A DNA stretch of 20,796 nt from JAAFIP01 sp043774625 (GTDB lineage Bacteria > Pseudomonadota > Gammaproteobacteria > Burkholderiales > Burkholderiaceae_C), in assembly GCA_043774625.1 (NCBI GenBank), contig JAYVTG010000080.1, positions 1-20,796 on the forward strand, read 5' to 3'. The number at the start of each line of letters is the position of its first letter. Position 1 is the stretch's first letter. The notes beneath the pieces were generated by a model. It worked only from the letters and a program-made list of their open reading frames with translations. It did no database searches and was not told the origin of the DNA. Below, in pieces: positions 1 to 8,590 of the stretch. The translations under genes were made by a program, and so were the position numbers.

Positions 1-120
1 ACGGCAAAGCTACCCAACTTACCAGGCCGCAAAGCTACAAACCCAAGCCCCACGGGTTTGCGGTATTCGGTATCGGGTATTCAAAGGCAAACCCGCCAAA
101 CAAGCGGGCGACGGGTGAGC

Positions 121-225
121 GGGTATGCGTTGAAAAATTTTTAGGAAGGCGCGCGTTGTTCAAGGTCGAGTGCTGCAAGACGCAGTTCGCGCGTGTTTTC
201 TAAAAACTTTTTGCAACGCATACCC
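121..225. repeat. Long imperfect inverted repeat
   Basis: The left arm at 121-144 begins GGGTATGCGTTG and ends TTTTTAG. The right arm at 200-225 is its reverse complement except for two single-base insertions. CGCGCG blocks continue the pairing inward, leaving a loop of about 30 bases near 155-185 that contains a small CTGC/GCAG hairpin. The element lies 160 bases beyond the stop of the minus-strand chemosensory operon, so it could help end that transcript. It could also be a small non-autonomous mobile element. No target-site duplication or open reading frame is evident. Confidence 0.7.
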
Positions 226-240
226 CGAGCGCGGCGCTAG

Positions 241-320
241 CCCACCAACTGAGCGTGTTCCTCTGCAATCCCACCAACTGAGCGTGTTCCTTTGCAATCC
301 CACCAAGCTGGATGTACTCC
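241..320. repeat. 29-base tandem repeat, 2 full copies plus a degenerate third
   Basis: Unit 1 (241-269) and unit 2 (270-298) differ at one base and both begin CCCACCAACTGAGCG. A third, degenerate copy starts at 299 with CCCACCAAGCTGG and decays by about 320. A further partial match (ATCAACTGGGCGTG) lies near 347. There is no spacer between units, so this is not a CRISPR. No protein-coding potential was recognised in 1-385. Confidence 0.75.
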
Positions 321-385
321 CCTAAGCGCAAACCCAACATCCACTCATCAACTGGGCGTGCCCCGTGCGCCAAGTGATAGCCGAA

Positions 386-3214
386 TTACAACATCAACGC
401 AGCAGCATCTTGCGCCGTGAGCCTGCGCACATGCTCCAGCAAAGTCGCGTCGGTGTAGGGCTTGGTCAGGTACAAATCAACACCTGCCGTTTCGGCCAGG
501 GCACGGTGTTTATCGCTCGCGCGCGAGGTGATCATCACTACGGGCAGACCCATGAACTGCGGCAGTTCGCGGATGCGGCGGGTCAAGTCCAGGCCGTTCA
601 GGTTGGGCATTTCCAGGTCGGTCAGTACCAGAGCTGGTGGTTTGGCGCGCAAACTGTCGAGGGCCTGAAAGCCATCATTGGCACTGGTTACTTCGTACCC
701 CGCGTCCTCGAGCAACTGCTCCATGGAGCGGCGTACCGAGAGCGCGTCGTCCACCACCAGCACACGGGTGCGTTTGACAGCCAGGCGCCTGCGTAGAGCC
801 AGAGATGCTGTCACATGCCCGCTAGACTTGGCGGCGCGTTCCAGCGCTGGCACATCCAGTACAAACATGGGTTTACCGTCGGCACGAAAAGCCCCGCCAA
901 CGACACCCGAGATACGGCGCGCCAAACGGCCAATGTCTTGCAAAATCAATTCACGTGCATCAATCACGCTGTCTACCAGCAAGGCTACCGTACCCATACT
1001 AGCGCGTGCCAACACACAAGGCCGGGTACGCGAGACCATGACGGCTTTGTCTTCAAAACCCAGCCACACACTCAGGTCGTACACCGGGTAATGTGTGCCC
1101 TGGTAGTCAAGCTGCGGTGTGCCTTGCACATCCACAACAATCACTTCGTCCGCCGCCATGGCTTGCACCACCTGGTCTGCAGGCAACGCCACCCATTCTT
1201 GCGAGCAGCTCACAACCAGCGACTGCGTTGCACCGCTGGACACTGGCACGTGCAAAGTAAAGGTGCTGCCCTCAAACGGTGTGCTGTCAATGTCCAAGCG
1301 GCCTTTCAGGCCTGTGACGCGGTCATTCACCACGTCCATGCCCACGCCACGGCCAGACACTTCGGTCACCTCGCCCTTGGTACTAAAGCCGGGGCGCAAA
1401 ATCAAGCGGCGCAGTTCGTCTTCAGACAGCTTGGTGCCAGCAGCAATCAGGCCGTATTCCACGGCTTTGTCGTACACCGTGGGCAGGTCCAGGCCGCGTC
1501 CATCGTCACTGCATGTGACCACGACTTCTTGGCCGCTTCGCCTAAAACTCAGCGTCACCGTGCCCATAGGGGTTTTGCCTAATATCTTGCGGTCTTCTGG
1601 TGTTTCCAGCCCGTGGTCTACCGCGTTACGCAGCAGGTGCAATAAGGGTTCAGTCAAACGGGTCAGTACGTCAGCGTCCATGGACGTAGACTCACCTATT
1701 ACTACCAGTTGCGCCAGCTTGCCGGTGGTGGATGCGGTTTGCGCCACGTTGCGCTTCAAACGCGCTACCACTGTTTTCACAGGTACCAAACGGGCTTGCA
1801 GCAAGTCACGGTGCTGGTCGCGCAAGACATGGTCTTCATCGCGCAGCATTTGCAGAGCGCGGCTGGTGTGGCTACGGGCCTCGCGGGCCATTTCCAGCTC
1901 GTCTTGCACGGCCTCGGTCACAAAGCGGGACAAACCATGCAAGGCATCGTAACGGTCCATTTCCAGCGGATCAAATCCTTCTCCAGCTTCGCGCTGTTCG
2001 CGCAGCTGCACCACCTGCTTGTCCACCGTTTGCTCCAGTTCGCGCAAACGTGTGCTCAACTCAACGTGGTGTAACTCCATCGCACCCAGACGCGCCTCAG
2101 CGTCGCGCACAAGCTGCCCCAGGCGCTGGGTGTTCACAATGGACTGACCCGCACGGCGCAAGATCCGGCTTAAGCGGTCTACGCCAACACGCAGGGTTTG
2201 CACGTCTGTAGCGGCTGCAGGCGCATCGTTTTGGCCTTTTGCCAGCGCAGAATCTGCGCGAACAGCTACTAAATTAGTAGCAATCGTTGCAGCCAAGGCT
2301 TCTGGCACCTGTTCATCCACACTGCCATCACGAATCCAGCCTACCCAGTCGAGCAGGCGCTGTAGGCATTCGAGCGCGCCTTCGGGGGCGGCTTCTTCAC
2401 CTTGCAGGTGAGCGACCATTTGCTGCAAAATCGTTACCGAATATTGCATGTCGCGCACTGCTGCCGGGTTAACGGGGATGCTTTTTTCAACACACTCCAG
2501 CGCCCATTCCATCACGTCTTCCAGCCGGTGCGCCATGCGTCCAATGCCGGGCAGGCCAATGATATTGCCCGAGCCTTTGAATGTGTGCGCAATGCGCTGC
2601 GCTTCGATCATTTGCGCAGTATTGGCCTGGCCCGCTTCCAGCTTTTCCAGGTGACCGTATAGCAGTTCTAGCTGCTCGGGTGCGTCGGCCAGCATGGCCG
2701 ACAGCAAGCCCATGTCCAGGTCTTCGGTAGCCAGGCTTACGTCTTGCGTCTGTGCAGGCTCCAAAGGTGTGTTGGCGGCCGCAGTTTCTTCTGCCGACAG
2801 AGCGGGAGGCATGAGCAGCATGTCATGCAGCAAGCCAACGATAGATTCGTCAGGCGGCACTGGGCAGGCACGCAAAAAATCTACAATTTCTTTACAGCTC
2901 TCTACCTGTGCTGGCGCTTGCAGGTAATTCAGCGCGGGCTCCATCCAGCCCATGAGCCAACCCAGGGCATCTGCGTCAGGTTGCTTGCGTTGATGCTGCG
3001 CAAACTCGGCAATTTGCTGCAAATAACCGCCCCAGCCATGCAAAGCCACCAAGGCGCTGGCCTGGATAGAGCGGTCGATGAAACCAAGCATGGGTTCGAG
3101 CTCGCTGGCAGCGCTGGCAGGCTCCAACGCAGCGCGCATCATGGCGTCTTGCGTGCCTGGAACGTCCAGCACGAACTCTTCGCGCAGCAAAGTCAGCAGG
3201 TCGTCTAATGTCAT
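386..3214 (-). CDS. ChpA/PilL-type hybrid chemotaxis histidine kinase (CheA family)
   Basis: This is the 942-residue central kinase of the chemosensory operon. It should autophosphorylate on a His of its Hpt domain and pass phosphate to receiver proteins. An Hpt domain lies at about 165-270, with phospho-acceptor His210 in AHTFKGSG. A coiled-coil stretch spans about 365-470. The ATPase has an N-box around Asn530/His534, a DDGRG motif at 570-574 and GRGVGMD at 621-627. A CheW-like domain follows at about 660-795. The C-terminal receiver spans about 816-940, with Asp822/Asp823, phospho-acceptor Asp866 and Lys918. Pseudomonas ChpA is over 2400 residues with many phosphotransfer domains; only one Hpt is recognisable here. 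ATG at 3214 is the first start after the PilJ-like gene, 54 bases away, with no strong ribosome site. It is the last gene of the operon. Confidence 0.93.
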   Translation of the reverse strand: MTLDDLLTLLREEFVLDVPGTQDAMMRAALEPASAASELEPMLGFIDRSIQASALVALHGWGGYLQQIAEFAQHQRKQPDADALGWLMGWMEPALNYLQAPAQVESCKEIVDFLRACPVPPDESIVGLLHDMLLMPPALSAEETAAANTPLEPAQTQDVSLATEDLDMGLLSAMLADAPEQLELLYGHLEKLEAGQANTAQMIEAQRIAHTFKGSGNIIGLPGIGRMAHRLEDVMEWALECVEKSIPVNPAAVRDMQYSVTILQQMVAHLQGEEAAPEGALECLQRLLDWVGWIRDGSVDEQVPEALAATIATNLVAVRADSALAKGQNDAPAAATDVQTLRVGVDRLSRILRRAGQSIVNTQRLGQLVRDAEARLGAMELHHVELSTRLRELEQTVDKQVVQLREQREAGEGFDPLEMDRYDALHGLSRFVTEAVQDELEMAREARSHTSRALQMLRDEDHVLRDQHRDLLQARLVPVKTVVARLKRNVAQTASTTGKLAQLVVIGESTSMDADVLTRLTEPLLHLLRNAVDHGLETPEDRKILGKTPMGTVTLSFRRSGQEVVVTCSDDGRGLDLPTVYDKAVEYGLIAAGTKLSEDELRRLILRPGFSTKGEVTEVSGRGVGMDVVNDRVTGLKGRLDIDSTPFEGSTFTLHVPVSSGATQSLVVSCSQEWVALPADQVVQAMAADEVIVVDVQGTPQLDYQGTHYPVYDLSVWLGFEDKAVMVSRTRPCVLARASMGTVALLVDSVIDARELILQDIGRLARRISGVVGGAFRADGKPMFVLDVPALERAAKSSGHVTASLALRRRLAVKRTRVLVVDDALSVRRSMEQLLEDAGYEVTSANDGFQALDSLRAKPPALVLTDLEMPNLNGLDLTRRIRELPQFMGLPVVMITSRASDKHRALAETAGVDLYLTKPYTDATLLEHVRRLTAQDAAALML
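2232..2283 (-). repeat. Dispersed two-hairpin repeat, copy C, inside the kinase gene
   Basis: Read on the minus strand, this segment matches the repeat copies at 13387 and 15243; the 29-base core agrees at 22 positions with the 13387 copy. It contains two perfect palindromes: GCTACTAA-A-TTAGTAGC at 2265-2281 and GCGCAGA-A-TCTGCGC at 2245-2259. It is translated in frame as about residues 311-327 of the kinase, in the linker between the Hpt domain and the catalytic core. An open linker is where an insertion would be tolerated. Confidence 0.6.
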
Positions 3215-3268
3215 GGGATGCTTATTGCGTATTTATTGCGTGGCTATCTATGGCACCACTTCTGGAGT

Positions 3269-5077
3269 TCAAGCCGCTTTGTCAGCCAACTTGAACTGGC
3301 CCACAGCTTGCGTCAAGCGGCGCGAGAACTCTGCCAAAGTCTGGGTACTGGTAGTTTGTTCGGCAATAGCTACCGACGTTTGCTCGTTACCGTGGTTAAT
3401 GTCTACCACCGACTGCTGCAAACTGCTGGCCAGTTTGGCTTGCTGGTCAGAGAATGCTGCAATCTGGCGCACCAAGCCCACCAATTGTGCTGTGGTGGTT
3501 TGCGTTTGCGTCATCTGCGCACCAGCGCGCTGCGCCAGCTCAGACTGTTTCACCACATCACCAATCAAACGGTCCACGGTAAACAGTGTTTCATTCGTCT
3601 CAGCCTGAATGTTACCCACCAATTGCGAGATTTGACCCGTGGCCTGACGCGAACTGTCTGACAGACGCTGCACCTCTTCCGCCACCACCGCAAAGCCGCG
3701 GCCTGCTTCACCGGCCGTTGCCGCCTGCATGGACGCATTCAACGCCAGCACGTGGGTCCGTTCAGAAATGTTGTTAATCAATTGCACCGCGCCCGAAATT
3801 TCCTGTGAGCGTTCGCCCAAGCGCTTGAAGCGTTTTTCCATGTCCGAAATCGATTCGCGCAGCTGGTCAATACCCTTGACCGTACCGTCCACCGCTGCCA
3901 ACGCAGATTGCGTGGCCTTGGTCACCTGTTCGGCTGCGGTGTTGGACTGATCCGACAAGCTGGCCACCTGGATCAGTTGCTCGGTCGCCTGCGTCAAACC
4001 ACTGGACATGCTCTGTAAGGCCTCGCGCTCTGAACGAGCTGTTTCTTCCACCATCACCGACTGCACCCGTACGGCCTCAGACGTTTGGCGTACCAGTTCG
4101 GCAATGTCTTGTACTTCAGACAACGTGCGACCAGTTTCGTCGGTAAACTGGTTAATGGAGGACGACACTGTCCCAATAATGTCTTCGGTCACCGCAGCGC
4201 GGGCTGTCAGGTCCCGGTTACCCAACTGGAACACGGTTTGCAACAAGCCCACCACCGAGTTGTTCAGTGTGTCGTTTTCTGCAGCCTGCTTTTGTAGTGC
4301 CCCCACACGCTCGTCCAGCAAGTTGTCAAACGAGCGTCCCAAATCACCCAACTCGTTAGCCGCTGTAATGCCTGTGCGTGCTTCTAGCTGACCACTATTT
4401 ACATCCGCAATGGTTTGGCTGATTCTTTTCATGTTGCCCGACAGGCTTTGGTAAAACAGAAAGGTAACGAGAGCCACCACAAACACCACGAGTATCAACA
4501 TGCCAGCAGTCAGATAAGTGGTAAATTGGGCAACACTGGCACCGCGTTCCTTGGCATCACGCACAGCCGCTTCGATCTTGTCGCGAATATCGCCCAACTC
4601 TTTTTCCAACACTTTAAACTTGACGGTGAAGTCGGCGCGCGCTTTTTCCAGAGCTGCAGGGTCATTGGTTGCACCCTGGGCAACAGACAAGGCAGCCTGC
4701 GCATAGGTCTTCACAATGGGATCGACACGGCTGATTTCAGCTCGCACACTTTCTGGCAAAGTATCTGCATCTTTGTTCTTGCCGTACTCGTCCTGAATGT
4801 TTTTGGAGTTGGTCGTCAGCTCTTTCACTGTGTCAGCAATACGCGCTGGGTCGTTGGCGCGGACAGCACCGTCGTACTGTTCGACCAAACCGCGCAAGTT
4901 GTCGTGCAACATGTCAGACTGCATGTGGTGACGCATGGCCACACCGCCGCCTTCTGCCTCAGCCAAAGCAGCAGCCAAGCGGCCTTGAGCGTATAAGCCA
5001 GTACCGCCTACTAGCAGCACCGCCAGAAGTGTAAGTAACGCAAGGGCAATGAGTTGGCTGCGGATGGTAGATAACAT
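3269..5077 (-). CDS. pilJ: PilJ-like methyl-accepting chemotaxis protein
   Basis: This 602-residue transmembrane receptor should signal through CheW to the downstream kinase. Transmembrane helices lie at about 8-30 and 186-208 around a helical periplasmic domain of about 155 residues. A HAMP domain covers about 209-262, and a second HAMP-like segment (GNRDLTARAAVTEDIIG) about 286-320. The signalling hairpin tip is at about 439-472 with AGEAGRGFAVVAEEV. The tip reads ERTHVLALNASMQAATAGEAG, closer to PilJ as I remember it than to Tsr/Tar receptors. Residues 270-340 and the C-terminal half closely resemble the neighbouring receptor at 5144-7651. The ATG start is placed before a clear membrane helix. 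It sits 66 bases after the upstream receptor gene and 54 before the kinase gene, in one operon. Confidence 0.92.
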   Translation of the reverse strand: MLSTIRSQLIALALLTLLAVLLVGGTGLYAQGRLAAALAEAEGGGVAMRHHMQSDMLHDNLRGLVEQYDGAVRANDPARIADTVKELTTNSKNIQDEYGKNKDADTLPESVRAEISRVDPIVKTYAQAALSVAQGATNDPAALEKARADFTVKFKVLEKELGDIRDKIEAAVRDAKERGASVAQFTTYLTAGMLILVVFVVALVTFLFYQSLSGNMKRISQTIADVNSGQLEARTGITAANELGDLGRSFDNLLDERVGALQKQAAENDTLNNSVVGLLQTVFQLGNRDLTARAAVTEDIIGTVSSSINQFTDETGRTLSEVQDIAELVRQTSEAVRVQSVMVEETARSEREALQSMSSGLTQATEQLIQVASLSDQSNTAAEQVTKATQSALAAVDGTVKGIDQLRESISDMEKRFKRLGERSQEISGAVQLINNISERTHVLALNASMQAATAGEAGRGFAVVAEEVQRLSDSSRQATGQISQLVGNIQAETNETLFTVDRLIGDVVKQSELAQRAGAQMTQTQTTTAQLVGLVRQIAAFSDQQAKLASSLQQSVVDINHGNEQTSVAIAEQTTSTQTLAEFSRRLTQAVGQFKLADKAA

Positions 5078-5143
5078 GATGGTTCTTTAATGAGCGTTGA
5101 TGGGTTGCTTTTTGCTGGCAAGGCAAATGGAAGTCGTTGTTGT

Positions 5144-7651
5144 CTATGCTGCGGCATCCAGCTTGAACTGACCCACCGACTCAGTGAGGCGACGCGAGTA
5201 GTCCACCAAAGTGTCGGCACTGCTAATTTGCGCGGCGCTGGCTTGCACGGTTTTTTCGGTACCGGCACGCACAGCACCCAAGTCATTTTGCAACTGCGCG
5301 GCAATCTGGGTTTGTTGCTGTGCAAATGCGGCAATACGTTGCACCATGGTCACCAGTTCAGCGGTGGCTGCTTGAGACTGGATCATGTCTTCACCGGCTT
5401 TTTGGGCGGTTGCGGCTTGCTGGGTCACATTGCCCATCAATCGGGTCATCGTGGTCAGCGTGTCATTGGTCTCAATCTGAATGTTCGTTACCAACTGCGA
5501 AATTTGCGCTGTAGCCTGCGCCGAGCTGTCTGACAGGCGGCGCACTTCTTGCGCCACCACCACAAAGCCGCGACCAGCCTCGCCCGCCGCTGCCGCCTGT
5601 GTTGACGCGCTGAGCGCCACCAGGTTGGTTCGCTCGGTCAGCGTGTTTACCAGCCCCACGGCCGTAGAAATTTCTTTGGTACGTTCGGCCAGTTGTTTGA
5701 AGCGGCCTTCCATCTCGGCCATGCGAGTACGCAACTGGACCATACCCGCCACCGTGGAGCCCACCGTTTCCAGGGCAGACTGGGTGGCGGCTGCGGTTTT
5801 GCCAGCCACTTCATTTGACTGGCCAGACAGTTGCGCCACTTGCACCAGCTGCTGCGTCGCTTGCGTCAGGCTGGTAGCCATGGAACGCAGTGATTGTTCG
5901 CCCTGCTCAGCCGTGGCGTCCACCACCTGGGCCTGCGAACGTACAGATTCAGAGGCTTTCAACACTTGTTCAGCAATTTGCCGAATACCTGCCAGCGTAT
6001 GTCCTGTCTCTTCAGATAATTGGTTAATGGACGATGACACCGTGCCGATAATGTCTTGCGTGACTGGAGCGCGCACAGTCAAGTCACGGTTACCCAACTG
6101 GAACACCGTTTGCAGCAGCGCAATCACAGAGTTGTTGAGAGATTCATTTTCTTTAGTGGCGTTTTCCATCGTGACAATACGCTCGTCCAGCATGCCGTCA
6201 AAGGAACGGCCCAGCTCACCGATTTCGTCTTGCACCTTGAGTTCAGTACGCGCTGCTGTATTGCCCGAGGCCACTTGCTGCACGGTGTCGGTGAGTTTTT
6301 GAATGGGTGCCAGAAAACGACGCAAGAAGATGGCGGTCAAAATACCCGCAATGGTGATAACGGCCAAGCCTATCAGCAGGGAGCGGATCAAGGTCTGGCG
6401 GTTGATGTCGTCCAAGGCTATATCTGCTTCCTCTTCGTTGATCTTGGCAACCATGCCCCAGTTAAGCCCCTGCACTTTCAACGGCCCGTAGGCACCGTAC
6501 GCTGATATACCCCGGTAGTCGACAAACTTGCTAAAACCATCTTGCCCGGCCAATGCAGCGCGGGTGGCGGCTGAATCAATAGCGACAAAACCAATGCTTG
6601 ACTCTTTCTTGAGCATGCCAGCGCGGGCGCTGGCAGACAGTTTGTCACCCAATAGCTTGGCAAAGGCTTCTTTGTCTTCGGTCAAATACCTGGCATTGGT
6701 ACGCATCAGTTTGTCATTGCCCACCAAGAACATATCGCCAGAGTCGCCCAAGCCCATTTTTTTCCAACCCTTGTTAGAGCTCATCACTTCGGTGATTTTG
6801 TCTACGGGGTATTGCATGGCAATCACGCCAATTTGTTGGTCACCGTCAAAAACCGGAACAGCCGCAAAAGCGGCCAAGTCGTCGTAAGAAGCCAAATAGG
6901 GCGCAAAGTCAGACAGGTAAGAGGTGTCGCGGTTAGGTGACTGCTTGACCTTGTTATAGGCCTCTGCCAGCTTGGTGTTGGCTGCAATGCCACCGCCTTT
7001 GAGGGTGGAGCCAAAGTCAAATTCTTTGAAGACGGTATAGACCACGCTGTCGGTTTCGGTGTCGATCAAAAAGATATCGTAAAACTCAAACAGTTTTTGA
7101 GCACGCTCCAAACCGGGGTGAAACTGCGCGTGGGCCTGTGCGTAAGCATAGTTGCCCTGCGGTTTGAGCATCTTTTCTTTTTGGCCCAAGGGGTTGGGGT
7201 TATTGGTAATAAAGTCTGTTTGCAGAGCCAGGCCGTTAGGGTTCAGTGCCGCAATGGCGGCATTCAACTCTGGTGCGCTGCCAGCATTGCGTTTGGCAAA
7301 TTCAGGTGCGAACTGGCCTTTGGCGTAATTGGTCAAGGCAGCGTTTGACGCATCGGCCGTGATGCCGCTGTCTTTGGCTGCGCTGCCAAATGTAGTTTTG
7401 AAGCCGCGCATAGCGTCAATCGTGGAGCGCTGGCTTGCCAGCGCCTGCAGCGCACGTACGCGGGCGTTGATTTCTTCAGTTACCTGCTGGCGCTTGGTGT
7501 CGCGCAAAGATGTGAGCTGGTCGCGTGTGCGACCTTCCAGTGCAGTATCGACAAAGGAAGATGTGCCCTGCATCAGCAGTGCCGCCGTAATGACCACGGG
7601 CACCAAGGTCAACAGACCCGCAGCCAGCAGCATTTTTTGCCGAATATTCAT
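5144..7651 (-). CDS. Methyl-accepting chemotaxis protein with double-Cache sensor domain
   Basis: This 835-residue receptor has transmembrane helices at about 7-29 and 420-444 enclosing a periplasmic domain of about 390 residues. Segments such as FYDIFLIDTETDSVVYTVFKEFDFGS (about 189-214, shown only in part by family) are recalled from double-Cache sensors; later GDSGDMFLVG (303-312) and LMRTNAR (315-321) mark the same fold. It should bind a small extracellular ligand, unknown here. A HAMP domain follows (about 445-495), then a second HAMP-like unit (about 519-545) and the signalling domain with hairpin tip ERTNLVALSASTQAAAAGEAG at about 673-693. The C-terminal half is homologous to the PilJ-like receptor downstream, suggesting tandem duplication with a different sensor. 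The classical PilG-H-I-J-L operon has one receptor; this is the extra one. Confidence 0.92.
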   Translation of the reverse strand: MNIRQKMLLAAGLLTLVPVVITAALLMQGTSSFVDTALEGRTRDQLTSLRDTKRQQVTEEINARVRALQALASQRSTIDAMRGFKTTFGSAAKDSGITADASNAALTNYAKGQFAPEFAKRNAGSAPELNAAIAALNPNGLALQTDFITNNPNPLGQKEKMLKPQGNYAYAQAHAQFHPGLERAQKLFEFYDIFLIDTETDSVVYTVFKEFDFGSTLKGGGIAANTKLAEAYNKVKQSPNRDTSYLSDFAPYLASYDDLAAFAAVPVFDGDQQIGVIAMQYPVDKITEVMSSNKGWKKMGLGDSGDMFLVGNDKLMRTNARYLTEDKEAFAKLLGDKLSASARAGMLKKESSIGFVAIDSAATRAALAGQDGFSKFVDYRGISAYGAYGPLKVQGLNWGMVAKINEEEADIALDDINRQTLIRSLLIGLAVITIAGILTAIFLRRFLAPIQKLTDTVQQVASGNTAARTELKVQDEIGELGRSFDGMLDERIVTMENATKENESLNNSVIALLQTVFQLGNRDLTVRAPVTQDIIGTVSSSINQLSEETGHTLAGIRQIAEQVLKASESVRSQAQVVDATAEQGEQSLRSMATSLTQATQQLVQVAQLSGQSNEVAGKTAAATQSALETVGSTVAGMVQLRTRMAEMEGRFKQLAERTKEISTAVGLVNTLTERTNLVALSASTQAAAAGEAGRGFVVVAQEVRRLSDSSAQATAQISQLVTNIQIETNDTLTTMTRLMGNVTQQAATAQKAGEDMIQSQAATAELVTMVQRIAAFAQQQTQIAAQLQNDLGAVRAGTEKTVQASAAQISSADTLVDYSRRLTESVGQFKLDAAA

Positions 7652-7672
7652 ATGGTCGCTCTATTCATCTCA

Positions 7673-8128
7673 TCACAGCAAGGACAGTTCATCGGCCAAA
7701 ACAGCCATGAGTTTTTCGGTATTCACTTCAAGAAAGCTTCGCCCAGTAGCATCTGTCGCAATACCATCACATACTTCACGCAGCCTGGGTGGCAATGCAC
7801 TGGCATAGGTCAGTTCTTGCGACTCGTAAGTCAATTGAATGGGCAAGCTGCCAAACAGCATCGCAACCGCTTCGTCCGCATCGTCCCCGCTCAAACCACC
7901 CACCAATAAACGCTGTTGAACGCTGGACAGACTAGCCAGCTCGGGGCTGAAATACTGGGCCAGGTCCACCACGGGCAGAACGTTACCCTCAATGTTGACA
8001 GCACCAGCAAGCCACGCGGGCGCTTTGGGTATGGCGCTTAACTCATAACGGTCAACTATCTGGCGCGCCCAATCGAACGAGAAAGCAAGCGCCCACGAAC
8101 CGCAAACAATACCTTGTGCCAGCTTCAA
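7673..8128 (-). CDS. pilI: PilI-like CheW adaptor, TTG start, upstream amber codon
   Basis: This is a CheW-fold scaffold linking receptors to the kinase. The conserved core WLAGAVNIEGNVLPVVDLAQ lies near residues 39-58. The open frame can only start at TTG (8128-8126), giving 151 residues and a shortened first strand. In the same frame an ATG at 8167, 14 bases after the pilH stop, opens eight codons that end at TAG (8143-8141). Four further codons then lead into the TTG. Reading through the TAG would give a 164-residue protein of ordinary CheW length. The real start is therefore uncertain: TTG with a weak AGAAG site, reinitiation, or a nonsense mutation. It lies between pilH and the double-Cache receptor gene, with 21 bases to the latter. 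Confidence 0.8.
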   Translation of the reverse strand: MKLAQGIVCGSWALAFSFDWARQIVDRYELSAIPKAPAWLAGAVNIEGNVLPVVDLAQYFSPELASLSSVQQRLLVGGLSGDDADEAVAMLFGSLPIQLTYESQELTYASALPPRLREVCDGIATDATGRSFLEVNTEKLMAVLADELSLL

Positions 8129-8181
8129 ATGTGTAGTCTTCTAGAAAGTTGAATGCAGTTGTTTCATCAAACCCCAAGTGC

Positions 8182-8529
8182 TTAGATGGAGTTCAGAATC
8201 TGGTCCGCTGTATAAGGCTTGGTAACATACCCTTTGGCACCGAGCATTTGGGCAAACACACGGTCTGCCTTTTGGTCTTTGGACGTCACAAACACTACGG
8301 GCACGCCCTTGGTCGCAGGGTCTTGCATCAACTGGCGCGCAGCAGAAAAACCGTCCAGACCAGGCATGTTCACGTCCATCATGATCAGGTCGGGGGCTTC
8401 GGCCTTGGCCTTGGTAACTGCCTCTGCACCCGAGCTGGCGGAAATGACCATCCAGCCCGCATCGGCAAAAATGCGCTGCAGGTTTTGTGCGTCAACGGGG
8501 GCGTCGTCAACGACGAGTACTTTTTTCAT
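8182..8529 (-). CDS. pilH: PilH/CheY-like single-domain response regulator
   Basis: This 115-residue stand-alone receiver should accept phosphate from the ChpA-type kinase. It carries Asp8/Asp9, phospho-acceptor Asp52 in MMDVNMPG, Thr82 in VTSK and Lys104 in TKPY. There is no output domain, so it acts by protein contact or as a phosphate sink, as PilH does in twitching motility. The start is well supported: AGGAG lies seven bases before the ATG. It follows the longer PilG-like regulator by 61 bases and precedes the cheW frame. Confidence 0.92.
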   Translation of the reverse strand: MKKVLVVDDAPVDAQNLQRIFADAGWMVISASSGAEAVTKAKAEAPDLIMMDVNMPGLDGFSAARQLMQDPATKGVPVVFVTSKDQKADRVFAQMLGAKGYVTKPYTADQILNSI

Positions 8530-8590
8530 GATGGGCTCCTCTTGAATACAGAAATTTAAAAATTACAAAGCAGTTAGGTCATGCGTCGTG

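Noticed and set aside
92..108. A CCCGC/GCGGG hairpin as terminator
   Set aside because: The stem is only five bases and no T-run follows on either strand.
241..320. CRISPR-like repeats
   Set aside because: Units are directly adjacent with no spacers and no cas genes are nearby.
815..1582. A 255-residue plus-strand open frame opposite the kinase gene
   Set aside because: It is antisense to the conserved ATPase and CheW-like domains of the kinase and shows no domain of its own.
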